64,000 nucleotides of DNA from Brevibacillus laterosporus DSM 25 (GCF_002706795.1 NZ_CP017705.1:2211001-2275000); one strand, 5' to 3'. Shown: positions 1 through 9,393, numbered from the stretch's first letter. The notes: a model not told the origin generated them from the sequence alone. A program made the numbers and translations.

Positions 1-243
1 TACGGAAGAACAGCAATGGGTGTAAAAGCTACAGTTGGAAAAACAGTGGCAGTCGATCCCAAATTGGTTCCATTAGGCTGGTGGGTCTATATTGAGGGCA
101 TCGGTTATCGTCGTGCAGAGGATACCGGAGGAGCCATCAAAGGGCACAAGATGGATGTATATTTGGGTAGCGAATCAGAAGCAATGAGATTCGGTAGAAA
201 AAAAGGATACAAAGTACATGTAATCGGCCCGAAGTTGCCGTAA
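1..243 (+). CDS. 3D (Asp-Asp-Asp) domain protein, C-terminal part (YabE-like)
   Basis: The gene enters from the left edge; the frame is open from base 1 and stops at 241-243. The visible 80 residues form a typical 3D domain: T-V-A-V-D-P-K-x-x-P-L-G, then Y-R-R-A-E-D-T-G-G-A-I-K-G and K-M-D-V-Y-L-G, which carry the conserved aspartates. In this family (YabE, Rpf/Sps-like, MltA barrel fold) the domain is thought to act on peptidoglycan outside the cell, often behind a signal peptide and G5 or LysM domains, which would lie upstream of this window. Position directly before rnmV matches yabE of B. subtilis. The substrate cannot be judged from this fragment. Confidence 0.85.
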   Translation, partial: YGRTAMGVKATVGKTVAVDPKLVPLGWWVYIEGIGYRRAEDTGGAIKGHKMDVYLGSESEAMRFGRKKGYKVHVIGPKLP

Positions 244-259
244 CAGCTACTTTAGGAAA

Positions 260-290
260 AAGGCAGGAGTCTCTCCTGTCTTTTGTTTTG
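260..290 (+). terminator. Intrinsic terminator after the 3D-domain gene
   Basis: A short GC-containing hairpin (GGCAGGAG pairing with CTCCTGTC, minimal loop) is followed by TTTTGTTTTG, just after the stop codon at 243. Confidence 0.75.
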
Positions 291-425
291 TTAATAAATG
301 TGGTAAGCTGTTTGAATCTCTATACTTCTTATACGCAAGTAAGCTTGCTTTCGTTTCCTATTTTAGGACAAATAAAAAAATTTTTTTTGCAAGCAAGTAC
401 ACAAGAACGAAGGATGGATTAACGG

Positions 426-983
426 ATGAAGATCAAAGAGGTTATCGTGGTGGAAGGACGAGACGATACGGCCGCAATTAAGCGGGCAGTCGATGCTGAT
501 ACCATTGAGACAGGTGGTTCCGCAATCAACGAGGTAACCCTTCGAAAAATAAAGATGGCACAACAGAAACGCGGCGTGATCATATTTACCGATCCAGATT
601 ATCCGGGTGAACGCATTAGAAAAATTGTTAGTCAATATGTGCCCGGATGTAAGCATGCTTTTATAAAAAAAGAGGATGCTAGAAAAAAGGGAAGAAACCT
701 GGGTGTGGAGCATGCAACACCGGAAGTAATTAGACAGGCTCTTTCTGATGTAAAAACAGAATTCCTAGAGGGTCAGGGAGAAATTACCTTAGAACACCTC
801 GTGCAAGCCGGAATGGTAGCGGGAATGGATACAAAGCATCGTCGTACCCGTTTAGGAGAGATATTGGGCATCGGTTACTCTAATGCTAAACAACTGGGTA
901 AAAGGCTAAACATGTTTCAAATCAGTAAGGCAGAATTTGATGCTGCTGTGAACCAGATTGATTCAGAACAAGGGGGAAGCTAG
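426..983 (+). CDS. rnmV: Ribonuclease M5 (5S rRNA maturation)
   Basis: RNase M5 cleaves both sides of the 5S rRNA precursor in low-GC Gram-positives, with ribosomal protein L18 bound to the RNA. The 185-residue product has the N-terminal Toprim domain: V-V-E-G-R-D-D at residues 8-14 supplies the catalytic glutamate (E10), and F-T-D-P-D-Y-P-G-E around 54-62 supplies the metal-binding aspartates. The C-terminal half is the DUF4093-type RNA-binding part. Length is normal for the family (B. subtilis 186). The ATG at 426 follows a GAAGGATGG-type ribosome binding site. The gene is 3 bases upstream of rsmA, so the two are probably co-transcribed, as in B. subtilis. Confidence 0.95.
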   Translation: MKIKEVIVVEGRDDTAAIKRAVDADTIETGGSAINEVTLRKIKMAQQKRGVIIFTDPDYPGERIRKIVSQYVPGCKHAFIKKEDARKKGRNLGVEHATPEVIRQALSDVKTEFLEGQGEITLEHLVQAGMVAGMDTKHRRTRLGEILGIGYSNAKQLGKRLNMFQISKAEFDAAVNQIDSEQGGS

Positions 984-986
984 TAG

Positions 987-1865
<879 letters not shown>

Positions 1866-1879
1866 ATAAAATAAGTGTA

Positions 1880-1915
1880 TGCCCTATCCTTCACGAAAAG
1901 GATAGGGCATTTTTT
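1880..1915 (+). terminator. Intrinsic terminator after rsmA
   Basis: Perfect 12-bp stem (1880-1891 with 1898-1909, TGCCCTATCCTT and its complement), 6-base loop, then six T. Confidence 0.93.
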
Positions 1916-1970
1916 ATGGAAGGTGAGATATTTTTCGATGAGAAATGACAAAAATGTCCTAAAAAATTCA

Positions 1971-2000
1971 TTGACAAAAAGCTCATTTGGTTGATATAAT
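1971..2000 (+). promoter_or_regulatory. Upstream veg promoter (sigma-A consensus)
   Basis: TTGACA at 1971-1976 and TATAAT at 1995-2000 are separated by 18 bp; both hexamers are perfect. It is the first of two tandem promoters before veg. veg is known in B. subtilis for its very strong vegetative promoter. Confidence 0.85.
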
Positions 2001-2011
2001 TTTTCGTTTGT

Positions 2012-2040
2012 TTGACAAACTAAGGATAGGCTGTTATACT
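2012..2040 (+). promoter_or_regulatory. Downstream veg promoter (sigma-A)
   Basis: TTGACA at 2012-2017 and TATACT at 2035-2040 with the optimal 17-bp spacer. Transcription would begin only about 20 bases before the veg start at 2068. Confidence 0.8.
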
Positions 2041-2067
2041 TGTACATAAGCGAGGTGGATAATTGGA

Positions 2068-2340
2068 ATGGCTAGGAACGCGTTAGTTGATATTAAACGC
2101 AGTTTGGACGGACACATTGGAGAACGTATCATGCTTAAGGCCAATGGCGGTCGTCGTAAGACCGTCGAGCGGACTGGCATCCTAGAAGAGACATACCCCT
2201 CAGTATTTGTAGTTAAGCTTGATGACGACCAGTTATTTGAACGAGTTTCTTACAGCTATGCTGATATTTTGACGGAAACCGTAGAACTAATGGTATGTCG
2301 AGACGATACACACATAAAGATTACCTTTATTCAACAGTAG
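2068..2340 (+). CDS. veg: Veg family protein
   Basis: Veg is a small conserved cytoplasmic protein of Bacillales; in B. subtilis it is strongly transcribed and has been linked to biofilm matrix gene control and spore outgrowth. The 90-residue product begins [11 protein letters not shown] and contains [10 protein letters not shown] and Y-P-S-V-F-V-V-K-L, the conserved core of the family. The ATG at 2068 follows CGAGGTGG. Two consensus promoters lie directly upstream and a terminator overlaps the stop codon, so it appears to be monocistronic. The biochemical role of Veg is not settled. Confidence 0.95.
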   Translation: MARNALVDIKRSLDGHIGERIMLKANGGRRKTVERTGILEETYPSVFVVKLDDDQLFERVSYSYADILTETVELMVCRDDTHIKITFIQQ

Positions 2341-2363
2341 AGCCTATGTTCTACTGTTTTGTT
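2334..2363 (+). terminator. Terminator overlapping the veg stop codon
   Basis: ACAGTAGA (2334-2341) pairs with TCTACTGT (2350-2357), followed by TTTGTTTT. The 5' arm contains the veg stop codon (2338-2340). Confidence 0.8.
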
Positions 2364-2385
2364 TTACCCTTTACTGATCATACTA
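2355..2385 (+). promoter_or_regulatory. Possible sigma-G promoter of the SASP gene
   Basis: CATACTA at 2379-2385 fits the forespore -10 pattern CATnnTA. The TGTTTT at 2355-2360, 18 bp upstream, is only a weak match to the TGMATA -35 pattern. Genes of this class are transcribed by sigma-G in the forespore, which agrees with the gene behind it. Confidence 0.4.
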
Positions 2386-2418
2386 ACTTTGTCAGTAAGT
2401 AAGGGAGGCTGAAGCACG

Positions 2419-2601
2419 ATGAGTCGAAGAAGAGGCATCATGTCCGAGGAGTTCAAAAATGAATTAGCCAAGGAATTGGGCTTTTACGACACCGTCAAAA
2501 GCGAAGGCTGGGGTGGCATTACAACCCGCGATGCTGGTAACATGGTGAAACGAGCAATTCAAATTGCCGAAGAAGCATTAGCTAGACAATCGACAAAATA
2601 A
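2419..2601 (+). CDS. sspF: Small acid-soluble spore protein, alpha/beta type (SspF-like)
   Basis: Alpha/beta-type SASPs saturate forespore DNA, force it toward an A-like form, protect it from UV and hydrolysis, and are degraded at germination. The 60-residue product has the family features: [15 protein letters not shown] (residues 10-24, containing the germination protease region) and [16 protein letters not shown] (31-46, the DNA-binding helix-turn-helix). The location between veg and ispE matches sspF of B. subtilis. The ATG at 2419 is 10 bases behind AAGGGAGG. A terminator follows, consistent with a single-gene forespore transcript. Confidence 0.93.
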   Translation: MSRRRGIMSEEFKNELAKELGFYDTVKSEGWGGITTRDAGNMVKRAIQIAEEALARQSTK

Positions 2602-2614
2602 CTTACTGACATCC

Positions 2615-2646
2615 AAAAGCCGTAGGGAATTCCCTCGGCTTTTTTG
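2615..2646 (+). terminator. Terminator after sspF
   Basis: AAAAGCCG (2615-2622) pairs with CGGCTTTT (2636-2643) around an inner AGGGAATTCCCT palindrome, followed by a T run. Confidence 0.9.
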
Positions 2647-2739
2647 TTTCTTATTGACTTTCCCACTCGCAAGTGGCAAGCTTATTTCTGCCTGTGATAA
2701 AATCAGAAGAAGAGATTAGGATAAGCTGAGGTGAACACG

Positions 2740-3618
2740 GTGCGAGTTTCAATCAAAGCTCCCGCAAAAATAAATCTTACATTGGACGTACTCTCCAAGC
2801 GACCAGATGGTTATCATGAAGTTGAGATGGTTATGACTACGGTTGACTTGGCCGATCGCGTTGACCTGACATTGTTGGAGTCAAGAGATATCCTAATCGA
2901 TTGTTCCGCAAGCTTTGTTCCAAATGATATGCGAAATCATGCATATAAGGCAGCCAAGCTATTACAAGAGCGTTATTCGGTCAATAAAGGTGTCCATATC
3001 TATATAGACAAACAAATTCCTGTTGCAGCAGGTTTAGCAGGAGGAAGCAGCGATGCAGCTGCAACGCTAAGAGGCTTGAATCGTTTGTGGAATTTGAGGC
3101 TAAGTCTGGATGAATTGGCTTTGATTGGGGAAGAGATCGGTTCTGACGTACCTTTCTGTGTGTACGGAGGGACAGCCCTGGCTAAAGGCCGAGGAGAAAA
3201 ACTCAGACACATGATCAGTCCGACCCCCTGCTGGGTGATATTGGCCAAGCCGCCGATCGGTGTTTCCACAGCAGATGTGTATGGAAACTTGCGGGTCGAT
3301 CAGATTAAGAAGCATCCAAAGACAGAAAAGATGCTACAAGCTATAGGCGAGCAAGATTTTTCTTTAATGGCAAGATCGTTGGGTAATGTCTTGGAAGAGG
3401 TTACACTTACTCGTTATCCTCAAGTCCGTCAAATTAAAGAGCTTATGCTAGAATCAGGGGCAGATGGTGTACTGATGTCAGGAAGTGGACCCACGGTATT
3501 TGCTTTGGTACAAAAAGAAGCTAAGGTGCATCGGATCTATAATGCATTGCGAGGATTTGTCAAAGATGTGTATGCAGTCCGAATGTTAGGCGAAGCAGAG
3601 ATGGAAATACTTGATTAA
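2740..3618 (+). CDS. ispE: 4-diphosphocytidyl-2-C-methyl-D-erythritol kinase
   Basis: IspE phosphorylates CDP-methylerythritol with ATP in the methylerythritol phosphate pathway to isoprenoids, needed for undecaprenyl carrier lipid. The protein is a GHMP kinase: [10 protein letters not shown] near the N-terminus, [14 protein letters not shown] (the ATP-binding loop, about residues 90-103) and [10 protein letters not shown] (about 249-258). A start at GTG 2740 is preferred over the in-frame GTG at 2731, because the GAGGTGA ribosome binding site (2728-2734) overlaps the latter and is correctly spaced only for 2740. Synteny with sspF and purR matches B. subtilis. Confidence 0.95.
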   Translation: MRVSIKAPAKINLTLDVLSKRPDGYHEVEMVMTTVDLADRVDLTLLESRDILIDCSASFVPNDMRNHAYKAAKLLQERYSVNKGVHIYIDKQIPVAAGLAGGSSDAAATLRGLNRLWNLRLSLDELALIGEEIGSDVPFCVYGGTALAKGRGEKLRHMISPTPCWVILAKPPIGVSTADVYGNLRVDQIKKHPKTEKMLQAIGEQDFSLMARSLGNVLEEVTLTRYPQVRQIKELMLESGADGVLMSGSGPTVFALVQKEAKVHRIYNALRGFVKDVYAVRMLGEAEMEILD

Positions 3619-3680
3619 ACACGTACATTAATGTTACATTATGGTAATAATATACGGCTTTTTGTTTGGAGGAAGAATTG

Positions 3681-4511
3681 ATGAGAAAATTGCGCAGAAG
3701 CGCGAGGTTAGTGGACATGACACAACATCTGTTAGCTCATCCACACACATTGATTCCCCTGACATATTTCTCAGAAGAATATGGTTCGGCCAAGTCCTCT
3801 ATCAGTGAAGACTTGTCCATTATCAAAGAAGCATTTGAGTCTCAGGGAATCGGTGACCTACGTACGTTAGCAGGTGCGGCTGGAGGAGTTAAATACATCC
3901 CACGAACCACTCATGAACATGCCGCAGCGTTTATGGAAACATTGATTATGGAATTGGCTAAACCTGAGCGTTTATTGCCAGGCGGATATTTGTATATGTC
4001 TGATATTCTTGGCGATCCTAAAACCTTAAATCATATTGGAAAGTTACTTGCCTCGGCTTTTCGTCAAAGTGATGTAGACGTAGTAATGACGGTAGAAGCA
4101 AAGGGTATTCCGCTTGCTTATGCGACCGCAAGCTTTTTGAATGTCCCTGTGGTGGTGGTAAGAAGAAACAATATGGTAACAGAGGGCTCAGTAGTAAGTA
4201 TTAATTACGTATCTGGTTCCAGTAAACGCATTCAGACGATGTCTCTTGCCAGACGTGCACTCCCAGAACAGTCTCGTGTCCTAATTGTGGATGATTTCAT
4301 GAAAGCAGGTGGAACCATTCAAGGTATGATGGACCTGTTGCAGGAGTTCAAGGCTACGGTTGTGGGTTGTGGCGTGTTTGTAGAAACAGCAGATGATGAG
4401 GATCGCTTAATTGAAGATTATATTTCACTTGCTAAGCTACAAGAAGTAGATGTCAAAGAAAAACAAATAATGATTGAACTAGGTAGTTATTTTTCCAATA
4501 AAGAAGAATAA
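3681..4511 (+). CDS. purR: Purine operon repressor
   Basis: PurR represses purine synthesis and transport operons and is released from DNA by PRPP. The N-terminal segment (about residues 1-75) is a winged helix; the rest is a phosphoribosyltransferase-like domain with the PRPP-binding motif V-L-I-V-D-D-F-M-K-A-G-G-T near residue 200, used here for effector binding rather than catalysis. ATG at 3681 is preferred because GGAGGA at 3668-3673 is 7 bases upstream; a longer frame from TTG 3666 would start inside that site. The 276-residue length is close to B. subtilis PurR (285). yabJ, the usual neighbour, is missing. A terminator follows. Confidence 0.95.
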   Translation: MRKLRRSARLVDMTQHLLAHPHTLIPLTYFSEEYGSAKSSISEDLSIIKEAFESQGIGDLRTLAGAAGGVKYIPRTTHEHAAAFMETLIMELAKPERLLPGGYLYMSDILGDPKTLNHIGKLLASAFRQSDVDVVMTVEAKGIPLAYATASFLNVPVVVVRRNNMVTEGSVVSINYVSGSSKRIQTMSLARRALPEQSRVLIVDDFMKAGGTIQGMMDLLQEFKATVVGCGVFVETADDEDRLIEDYISLAKLQEVDVKEKQIMIELGSYFSNKEE

Positions 4512-4526
4512 TACACTAGATGTAAT

Positions 4527-4562
4527 GGGTCCTTATAGCTTAGCTATGAATGGGACCCTTTT
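4527..4562 (+). terminator. Terminator after purR
   Basis: GGGTCC (4527-4532) pairs with GGACCC (4553-4558), with an inner ATAGC/GCTAT extension, then TTTT. Confidence 0.8.
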
Positions 4563-4621
4563 CTATATCAAAATAAAGAAAAGACAGATAAAAATATTTT
4601 TTACAATTTTTCGGAAAAAAA

Positions 4622-4651
4622 GCAGGAATATTTAACCATCACGTTGAAAAT
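4622..4651 (+). promoter_or_regulatory. Sigma-H promoter of spoVG
   Basis: GCAGGAATA (4622-4630) fits the sigma-H -35 pattern RnAGGAwww exactly. Twelve bases later GTTGAAAAT (4643-4651) fits the -10 pattern RnnGAATww with one mismatch. A very AT-rich stretch (about 4563-4620) lies upstream, as at the B. subtilis spoVG promoter, where AbrB binds. spoVG is the classical sigma-H target gene. Confidence 0.8.
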
Positions 4652-4669
4652 ATACGCTATCCGACATAG

Positions 4670-4975
<306 letters not shown>

Positions 4976-4987
4976 TGAAAAAGAGCT

Positions 4988-5014
4988 GGCATTCGCCCTG
5001 TATCGGTGAATGCC
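4988..5014 (+). other. Stable hairpin after spoVG without U tract
   Basis: GGCATTCGCC (4988-4997) pairs with GGTGAATGCC (5005-5014), 10 bp with one G-U pair and a 7-base loop. No T run follows directly; a conventional terminator lies 55 bases further on. It could stabilise the spoVG mRNA 3' end. Confidence 0.5.
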
Positions 5015-5068
5015 TAGGCATTTTACAAACGTCCTAATTCTGAAATTAATGAAAAATGAAATAAAAGG

Positions 5069-5092
5069 GCACCTGTTTTTAGGTGCTTTTTT
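5069..5092 (+). terminator. Terminator between spoVG and the convergent cobW-type gene
   Basis: GCACCT (5069-5074) pairs with AGGTGC (5081-5086), followed by TTTTTT on the plus strand and a CCCTTTTATTT tail on the minus strand, so it may serve both convergent genes. Confidence 0.85.
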
Positions 5093-5120
5093 ATTTTTTT
5101 CGGCATAACTGGTTCATTTA

Positions 5121-6137
5121 TTAAGTGCGGTAACATTTTTCTAGGGCTTCTATAATATTGTCTTTATCAAACCCCTCTCCAATGAAGACGGCCACCATTT
5201 TTGGCCCGAAATTGGTAAAAGGAAATAAGTGTACCTGTGTTTGAGTTTGCTGGAAAGAAATTAGGTCATCTTGTCCAATAAATTGCACGTATCCTTTGGC
5301 GCGGTAGATTGTTTTGGGAAGATCGTACAGAAAGTCTTCAAAGGCTTCAGCGTCAACTGGACCCCTGAAATGGTATGAAAATGTATCAATAGAATGAAAA
5401 AGGGAAGGCTGGTTTGGTTTAAATCCTAATGTTTGTTTTAATTTATCTAATGGAGAAAATCGGCCAATCGTTTTTTGAACAGGAATAGAGGGGGATACAT
5501 TTGACATTTCCCTACTTTGAGCAAGCCGTTTTACTTGTAGCAGCTTCTCCAAATCCATTTCTGTACGTATCGTCACATGTATAGGAGCATGGGCGTTTGC
5601 CTCCTGAAGCTTTGCTTTTACTTTTGTTAATATATCTTCTTCCACTAAGTCAACTTTGTTTATGATTAATAGGTCAGCATATTTAACCTGATTCCGAATC
5701 GTTTTAATTAAAGCTCCACCGGCTTGAAAAAAAGAAGTCAGCTCTAGATACCTCGAAGCATCTATGACACTGATAATTCCTTTTAAATTCATTTTGTCAT
5801 AAAGCTCGGGATGCGTCATGGCATCAACTACTTCAATGGGATCGGCTACACCTGTTGTTTCAATGATGAGGTGCTCTGGTTTTATATTTTGCATGATTTC
5901 CTTGAGATTTTCTGTCAGCTCTCCGCGAATGGAGCAACAGATGCAACCATTTAGCATTTTTTTTACTGGAAAACCAAATCCCTCGACTTGCTCCCCATCT
6001 ACATCTTCTTCTCCCATTTCGTTCATCATGACAACAACATTACTGCTCTGATCACGCAGATAGGCTAGCAGTTGTTGTAGCAGAGTCGTCTTTCCGCTAC
6101 CCAGATAACCTGTCAATATATATACATCTGTACTCAT
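5121..6137 (-). CDS. CobW/HypB/UreG family GTPase (putative metallochaperone)
   Basis: G3E-family GTPases of the COG0523 group deliver metals (zinc, cobalt, nickel) to client enzymes. The 338-residue protein has Walker A T-G-Y-L-G-S-G-K-T-T (residues 9-18), the metal-binding C-I-C-C motif (about 66-69, the COG0523 signature), the I-E-T-T-G-V-A-D-P switch (about 92-100) and N-K-V-D for guanine specificity (about 160). A CobW C-terminal domain follows. It lies opposite to its neighbours between spoVG and glmU, where B. subtilis has no such gene. No convincing Zur box was found upstream of 6137, so a zinc role is unproven; other metals remain possible. Confidence 0.88.
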   Translation of the reverse strand: MSTDVYILTGYLGSGKTTLLQQLLAYLRDQSSNVVVMMNEMGEEDVDGEQVEGFGFPVKKMLNGCICCSIRGELTENLKEIMQNIKPEHLIIETTGVADPIEVVDAMTHPELYDKMNLKGIISVIDASRYLELTSFFQAGGALIKTIRNQVKYADLLIINKVDLVEEDILTKVKAKLQEANAHAPIHVTIRTEMDLEKLLQVKRLAQSREMSNVSPSIPVQKTIGRFSPLDKLKQTLGFKPNQPSLFHSIDTFSYHFRGPVDAEAFEDFLYDLPKTIYRAKGYVQFIGQDDLISFQQTQTQVHLFPFTNFGPKMVAVFIGEGFDKDNIIEALEKCYRT

Positions 6138-6232
6138 TTCATCCTCCTTGTATTTTGAATAAAATAGAGTATGTTACTTAAATAGTAGTTGTTTTATGGA
6201 GAGTTATCAAATAGGAAAAGTTTCATCATGTC

Positions 6233-6262
6233 TTGAAATGAACACCTATTTTAAGATATAGT
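6233..6262 (+). promoter_or_regulatory. Sigma-A-type promoter before glmU
   Basis: TTGAAA (6233-6238), 18-bp spacer, TATAGT (6257-6262), about 35 bases before the glmU start. Confidence 0.6.
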
Positions 6263-6295
6263 CATGATGGAACTTCAGTATGTTGGAGGGTTAAC

Positions 6296-7675
6296 ATGTC
6301 TATTATACATGCGGTAATTCTTGCTGCTGGTCAGGGAACACGTATGAAATCCAAATTGTATAAAGTACTGCATCCTGTATGCGGCAAGCCAATGGTTCAG
6401 CATGTTGTGGATACTTTGGCTTCCATGCAAGTAAACGATGTGGTTGTAGTAGTAGGACACGGAGCTGATAAAGTTCGTGATACGCTACAAGACCGTGTTC
6501 AATACGCCATGCAAGCAGAACAATTGGGAACAGCTCATGCAGCTTTGCAAGCCAAGGATTTCTTAAAGGACCAAGAAGGAACGACCCTGCTTTTATATGG
6601 GGACGTGCCATTGCTCTCAAAGGAAACACTTGCCAAGCTATTGGCTTATCATGAAGAGCAGAACGCTGCTGCTACCGTTTTAACCGCTTTAATGGCCGAT
6701 CCAACTGGATATGGTCGTATTGTTCGAAATGAAAGAAATGAAGTGTTACGGATCGTTGAGCATAAGGATGCGACGGACGAGGAACGTAACATTGCAGAAA
6801 TTAACACAGGTATTTATTGCTTTGATAATCGTAAGCTTTGGGAAACATTATCCAAAGTGAAAAATGATAATGCTCAGAGTGAATACTATATCACCGATTG
6901 TGTGGGTATTCTACGAGAAGCGGGCGAGAAAGTATCGGCTTATGCTGCCCAAGACCCCGATGAGACTATGGGGGTTAACGATCGCGTTCAGCTTTCTGAG
7001 GCAGAAGCTTATATGCGTAAACGCATTGCTATTGAACACATGAAGAACGGTGTTACTATCATTGATCCAGCTTCTACCTATATTGAAGCAGATGTAGTGA
7101 TTGGAGCCGATACAATAATTGAACCGAATTCCTATTTGCGAGGAAAAACGGTTATTGGCACAGACTGCAAAATTGGCCCACAGACTGAACTAACCAATAT
7201 GCAAGTGGCGGATAGTGTAAGTATCTCTTATTCCGTACTAGTGGACAGCCAAGTGGATGAACAGGCTACAATTGGTCCGTTTGCGTATGTACGACCTCAG
7301 ACACATATTGGCTCTCGGGTAAAAATTGGAGATTTTGTGGAGCTGAAAAATGCTAAAATTGGTGCAGGAAGTAAAGTTCCTCATCTCAGCTATCTAGGAG
7401 ATGCAGAGATTGGTCAAGGTGTTAATGTTGGATGCGGAACAATCTCCGTGAATTATGATGGAGCGAAGAAGCATAAGACGATAGTAGGCGATCGATCCTT
7501 CATCGGATGCAACTCAAACTTAGTTGCACCTGTGACGGTAGGTCATGATGCTTACGTTGCTGCCGGTTCGACCATTAATCAAGATGTACCAGATGGAGCG
7601 TTTGCCATTGCGCGTGAACGCCAAACCAATAAACTGGACTACGCGGTAAAACTACCACGTAAACAAAGCGAATAA
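6296..7675 (+). CDS. glmU: Bifunctional UDP-N-acetylglucosamine pyrophosphorylase / glucosamine-1-phosphate N-acetyltransferase
   Basis: GlmU acetylates glucosamine-1-phosphate and couples it to UTP, giving UDP-GlcNAc for peptidoglycan and teichoic acids. The N-terminal uridylyltransferase shows A-A-G-Q-G-T-R-M-K-S (residues 9-18) and L-Y-G-D-V-P-L (about 100-106). From about residue 250 the repeats are the left-handed beta-helix of the acetyltransferase, with V-G-C-G-T-I-S-V-N-Y-D-G near 380. Length 459 is typical. ATG 6296 follows TTGGAGGG. The downstream gene prs is 24 bases away with no terminator between, so glmU-prs is likely an operon, as in B. subtilis. Confidence 0.97.
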   Translation: MSIIHAVILAAGQGTRMKSKLYKVLHPVCGKPMVQHVVDTLASMQVNDVVVVVGHGADKVRDTLQDRVQYAMQAEQLGTAHAALQAKDFLKDQEGTTLLLYGDVPLLSKETLAKLLAYHEEQNAAATVLTALMADPTGYGRIVRNERNEVLRIVEHKDATDEERNIAEINTGIYCFDNRKLWETLSKVKNDNAQSEYYITDCVGILREAGEKVSAYAAQDPDETMGVNDRVQLSEAEAYMRKRIAIEHMKNGVTIIDPASTYIEADVVIGADTIIEPNSYLRGKTVIGTDCKIGPQTELTNMQVADSVSISYSVLVDSQVDEQATIGPFAYVRPQTHIGSRVKIGDFVELKNAKIGAGSKVPHLSYLGDAEIGQGVNVGCGTISVNYDGAKKHKTIVGDRSFIGCNSNLVAPVTVGHDAYVAAGSTINQDVPDGAFAIARERQTNKLDYAVKLPRKQSE

Positions 7676-7699
7676 GAATAACGGGAGGCTTTTAACAAG

Positions 7700-8650
7700 A
7701 TGGCTAATTATCGTGACCCGAAGCTGAAGGTTTTCACTTGCAGTGCCAATCCTAAATTGGCTCAGGAGATTGCTGAACATATCGGCTTAAACGTGGGCAA
7801 CATGGAGACAGCAAGATTCAGCGACGGTGAGTGCCAAATCAAGCTAAATGAGAGTGTGCGTGGATCAGACGTATTCATTATCCAACCTACTTGCGCACCA
7901 GTTAACGAACACTTGATGGAGTTACTGGTTATGGTCGACGCTCTAAAACGTGCTTCTGCCAAAAGCATTAACGTTGTGATTCCGTATTATGGATATGCAA
8001 GACAAGATCGCAAAGCGCGTTCTCGTGATCCAATCACAGCGAAATTAGTGGCAAATCTTATCGAAACAGCAGGGGCGCAGCGTGTGATTACAATGGACTT
8101 ACACGCAACGCAAATTCAAGGTTTCTTTGATATCCCTGTAGATCATCTGTTGGGAGTCCCAATCTTGGCTAAATATTTCCAAGAGAAAAATCTCTCAGAC
8201 GTTGTTGTTGTATCACCAGATCACGGAGGAGTTACACGTGCTCGTAAACTGGCTGAACGATTAGAAGCCCCAATTGCCATCATTGATAAACGCCGTCCTG
8301 AACCAAACGTAGCTGAGGTTATGAATATTGTTGGTAACATTGAAGGTAAAACAGCTATCATCATTGACGATATCATTGACACAGCCGGAACGATTACTTT
8401 AGCTGCTAATGCATTGGTAGATGCAGGTGCTCGTGAAGTGTATGCTTGCTGCACACATCCTGTACTCTCTGGTCCTGCTATAGAGCGTATCCAAAATTCC
8501 ATGATTAAGGAATTGATTGTCACAAACACGATTCCTTTAGATTCAGACAAATTAATTGATAAGGTGAAGGTATTGTCTGTGGCTCCATTGATTGGAGAAG
8601 CGATTATCCGTGTTCACGAAGAATTGTCAATTAGTAAATTGTTCGATTAA
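7700..8650 (+). CDS. prs: Ribose-phosphate pyrophosphokinase
   Basis: Prs makes PRPP from ribose-5-phosphate and ATP for purine, pyrimidine, NAD, histidine and tryptophan synthesis. The 316-residue protein shows R-F-S-D-G-E (about 39-44), the catalytic-loop region around Y-A-R-Q-D-R-K (about 98-104), [11 protein letters not shown] (about 133-143) and the PRPP-binding [11 protein letters not shown] (about 222-232). It follows glmU closely. Its 3' region runs into a hairpin that also covers the ctc ribosome binding site, described separately. PRPP is also the effector of PurR encoded upstream. Confidence 0.97.
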   Translation: MANYRDPKLKVFTCSANPKLAQEIAEHIGLNVGNMETARFSDGECQIKLNESVRGSDVFIIQPTCAPVNEHLMELLVMVDALKRASAKSINVVIPYYGYARQDRKARSRDPITAKLVANLIETAGAQRVITMDLHATQIQGFFDIPVDHLLGVPILAKYFQEKNLSDVVVVSPDHGGVTRARKLAERLEAPIAIIDKRRPEPNVAEVMNIVGNIEGKTAIIIDDIIDTAGTITLAANALVDAGAREVYACCTHPVLSGPAIERIQNSMIKELIVTNTIPLDSDKLIDKVKVLSVAPLIGEAIIRVHEELSISKLFD

Positions 8651-8674
8651 AATTACAGTATAGTTGATAAACAC

Positions 8675-8733
8675 AACCTCCTCTGGACAAGCTAGAACTG
8701 TCTTAGATCTACTTGGTCAGAGGAGGTTTTTTT
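8675..8733 (+). promoter_or_regulatory. Hairpin with terminator-like U tract that sequesters the ctc ribosome binding site
   Basis: AACCTCCTCTG (8675-8685) is perfectly complementary to CAGAGGAGGTT (8718-8728); CAAG/CTTG extends the stem further inward after two mismatches. The 3' arm is the ctc ribosome binding site (AGAGGAGG), and the seven T that follow end at the ATG (8734). The same element can therefore end prs transcription and, if read through, hide the ctc ribosome binding site. The pairing is seen; the regulatory effect is inferred. Confidence 0.65.
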
Positions 8734-9357
8734 ATGGTAGCAATTAAAGCAGAGGTACGTACAGCTCAAGATAGAACTACAGCTAAAGCGATTCGTCGCG
8801 CGGGCTGGGTTCCTGCTATGTTATACGGAACAGATGTAGGGAATAAGGAAGTAAAGATACTTGCGCTTGAGCTGGATCAAGCCTTACGTGAGCAAAACAC
8901 CAACGTTCCCTTTACGTTACAAGTAGATGGAAAAGAATATGATGTGATGGTGTATGAGCTTCAGAGACATCCGGTTCAAGGTAGAATTTTGCATGCTGAC
9001 TTTAAACAGATTGACATGAAAGAAAAAATTCATACGTCTGTGCCTATTACTATGACGGGAGATCCTGAATTAGGAGTTGCTACATTGGTACGTCATAGTG
9101 TAGAGATTTCTTGTTTACCTACAGATATTCCAGCAACACTATCTGTAGATACAGATGGACTACATATAGGAGATGTTGTACTTGTTAAAGATTTGCAAAT
9201 ACCTCCAAACGTAGAAGTGCATCTTGATGAGCTGGAAGTAGTAATTAGCGTACTCCCACCAAAAGCAAAATCGGATGAATCAATTGAAGCTCAGCAAAGC
9301 GCTATGGAAGTTGCAGAACAAGCAAAAGCTCCTGTAGCCGAAGCGGAAAAAGTATAA
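8734..9357 (+). CDS. ctc: 50S ribosomal protein L25 / general stress protein Ctc
   Basis: Ctc is the L25-type protein that binds 5S rRNA; in B. subtilis it is part of the SigB general stress response and helps ribosomes under stress. The 207-residue protein has the L25 N-terminal domain (T-A-K-A-I-R-R-A-G-W-V-P-A-M-L-Y-G, about residues 13-29) and the TL5-type C-terminal beta domain, ending in an acidic Ala/Glu-rich tail. ATG 8734 is chosen because AGAGGAGG lies 6-13 bases upstream; a TTG at 8713 would lie in the hairpin. No clear SigB promoter was recognised here. Confidence 0.95.
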   Translation: MVAIKAEVRTAQDRTTAKAIRRAGWVPAMLYGTDVGNKEVKILALELDQALREQNTNVPFTLQVDGKEYDVMVYELQRHPVQGRILHADFKQIDMKEKIHTSVPITMTGDPELGVATLVRHSVEISCLPTDIPATLSVDTDGLHIGDVVLVKDLQIPPNVEVHLDELEVVISVLPPKAKSDESIEAQQSAMEVAEQAKAPVAEAEKV

Positions 9358-9364
9358 CCAGTGA

Positions 9365-9393
9365 CCTCCCAATCCATTTGGGAGGCTCTTTCT
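9365..9393 (+). terminator. Hairpin terminator after ctc
   Basis: CCTCCCAA (9365-9372) pairs with TTGGGAGG (9378-9385); the tail CTCTTTCT is U-rich but not a pure run. Confidence 0.7.

Noticed and set aside
363..713. Minus-strand open frame opposite rnmV
   Set aside because: It lies fully against a clear rnmV gene, has no ribosome binding site and no recognisable domain.
6138..6295. Zur box for the CobW-type gene
   Set aside because: No sequence close to TCGTAAT-N-ATTACGA was found between the divergent genes, so zinc control is not claimed.
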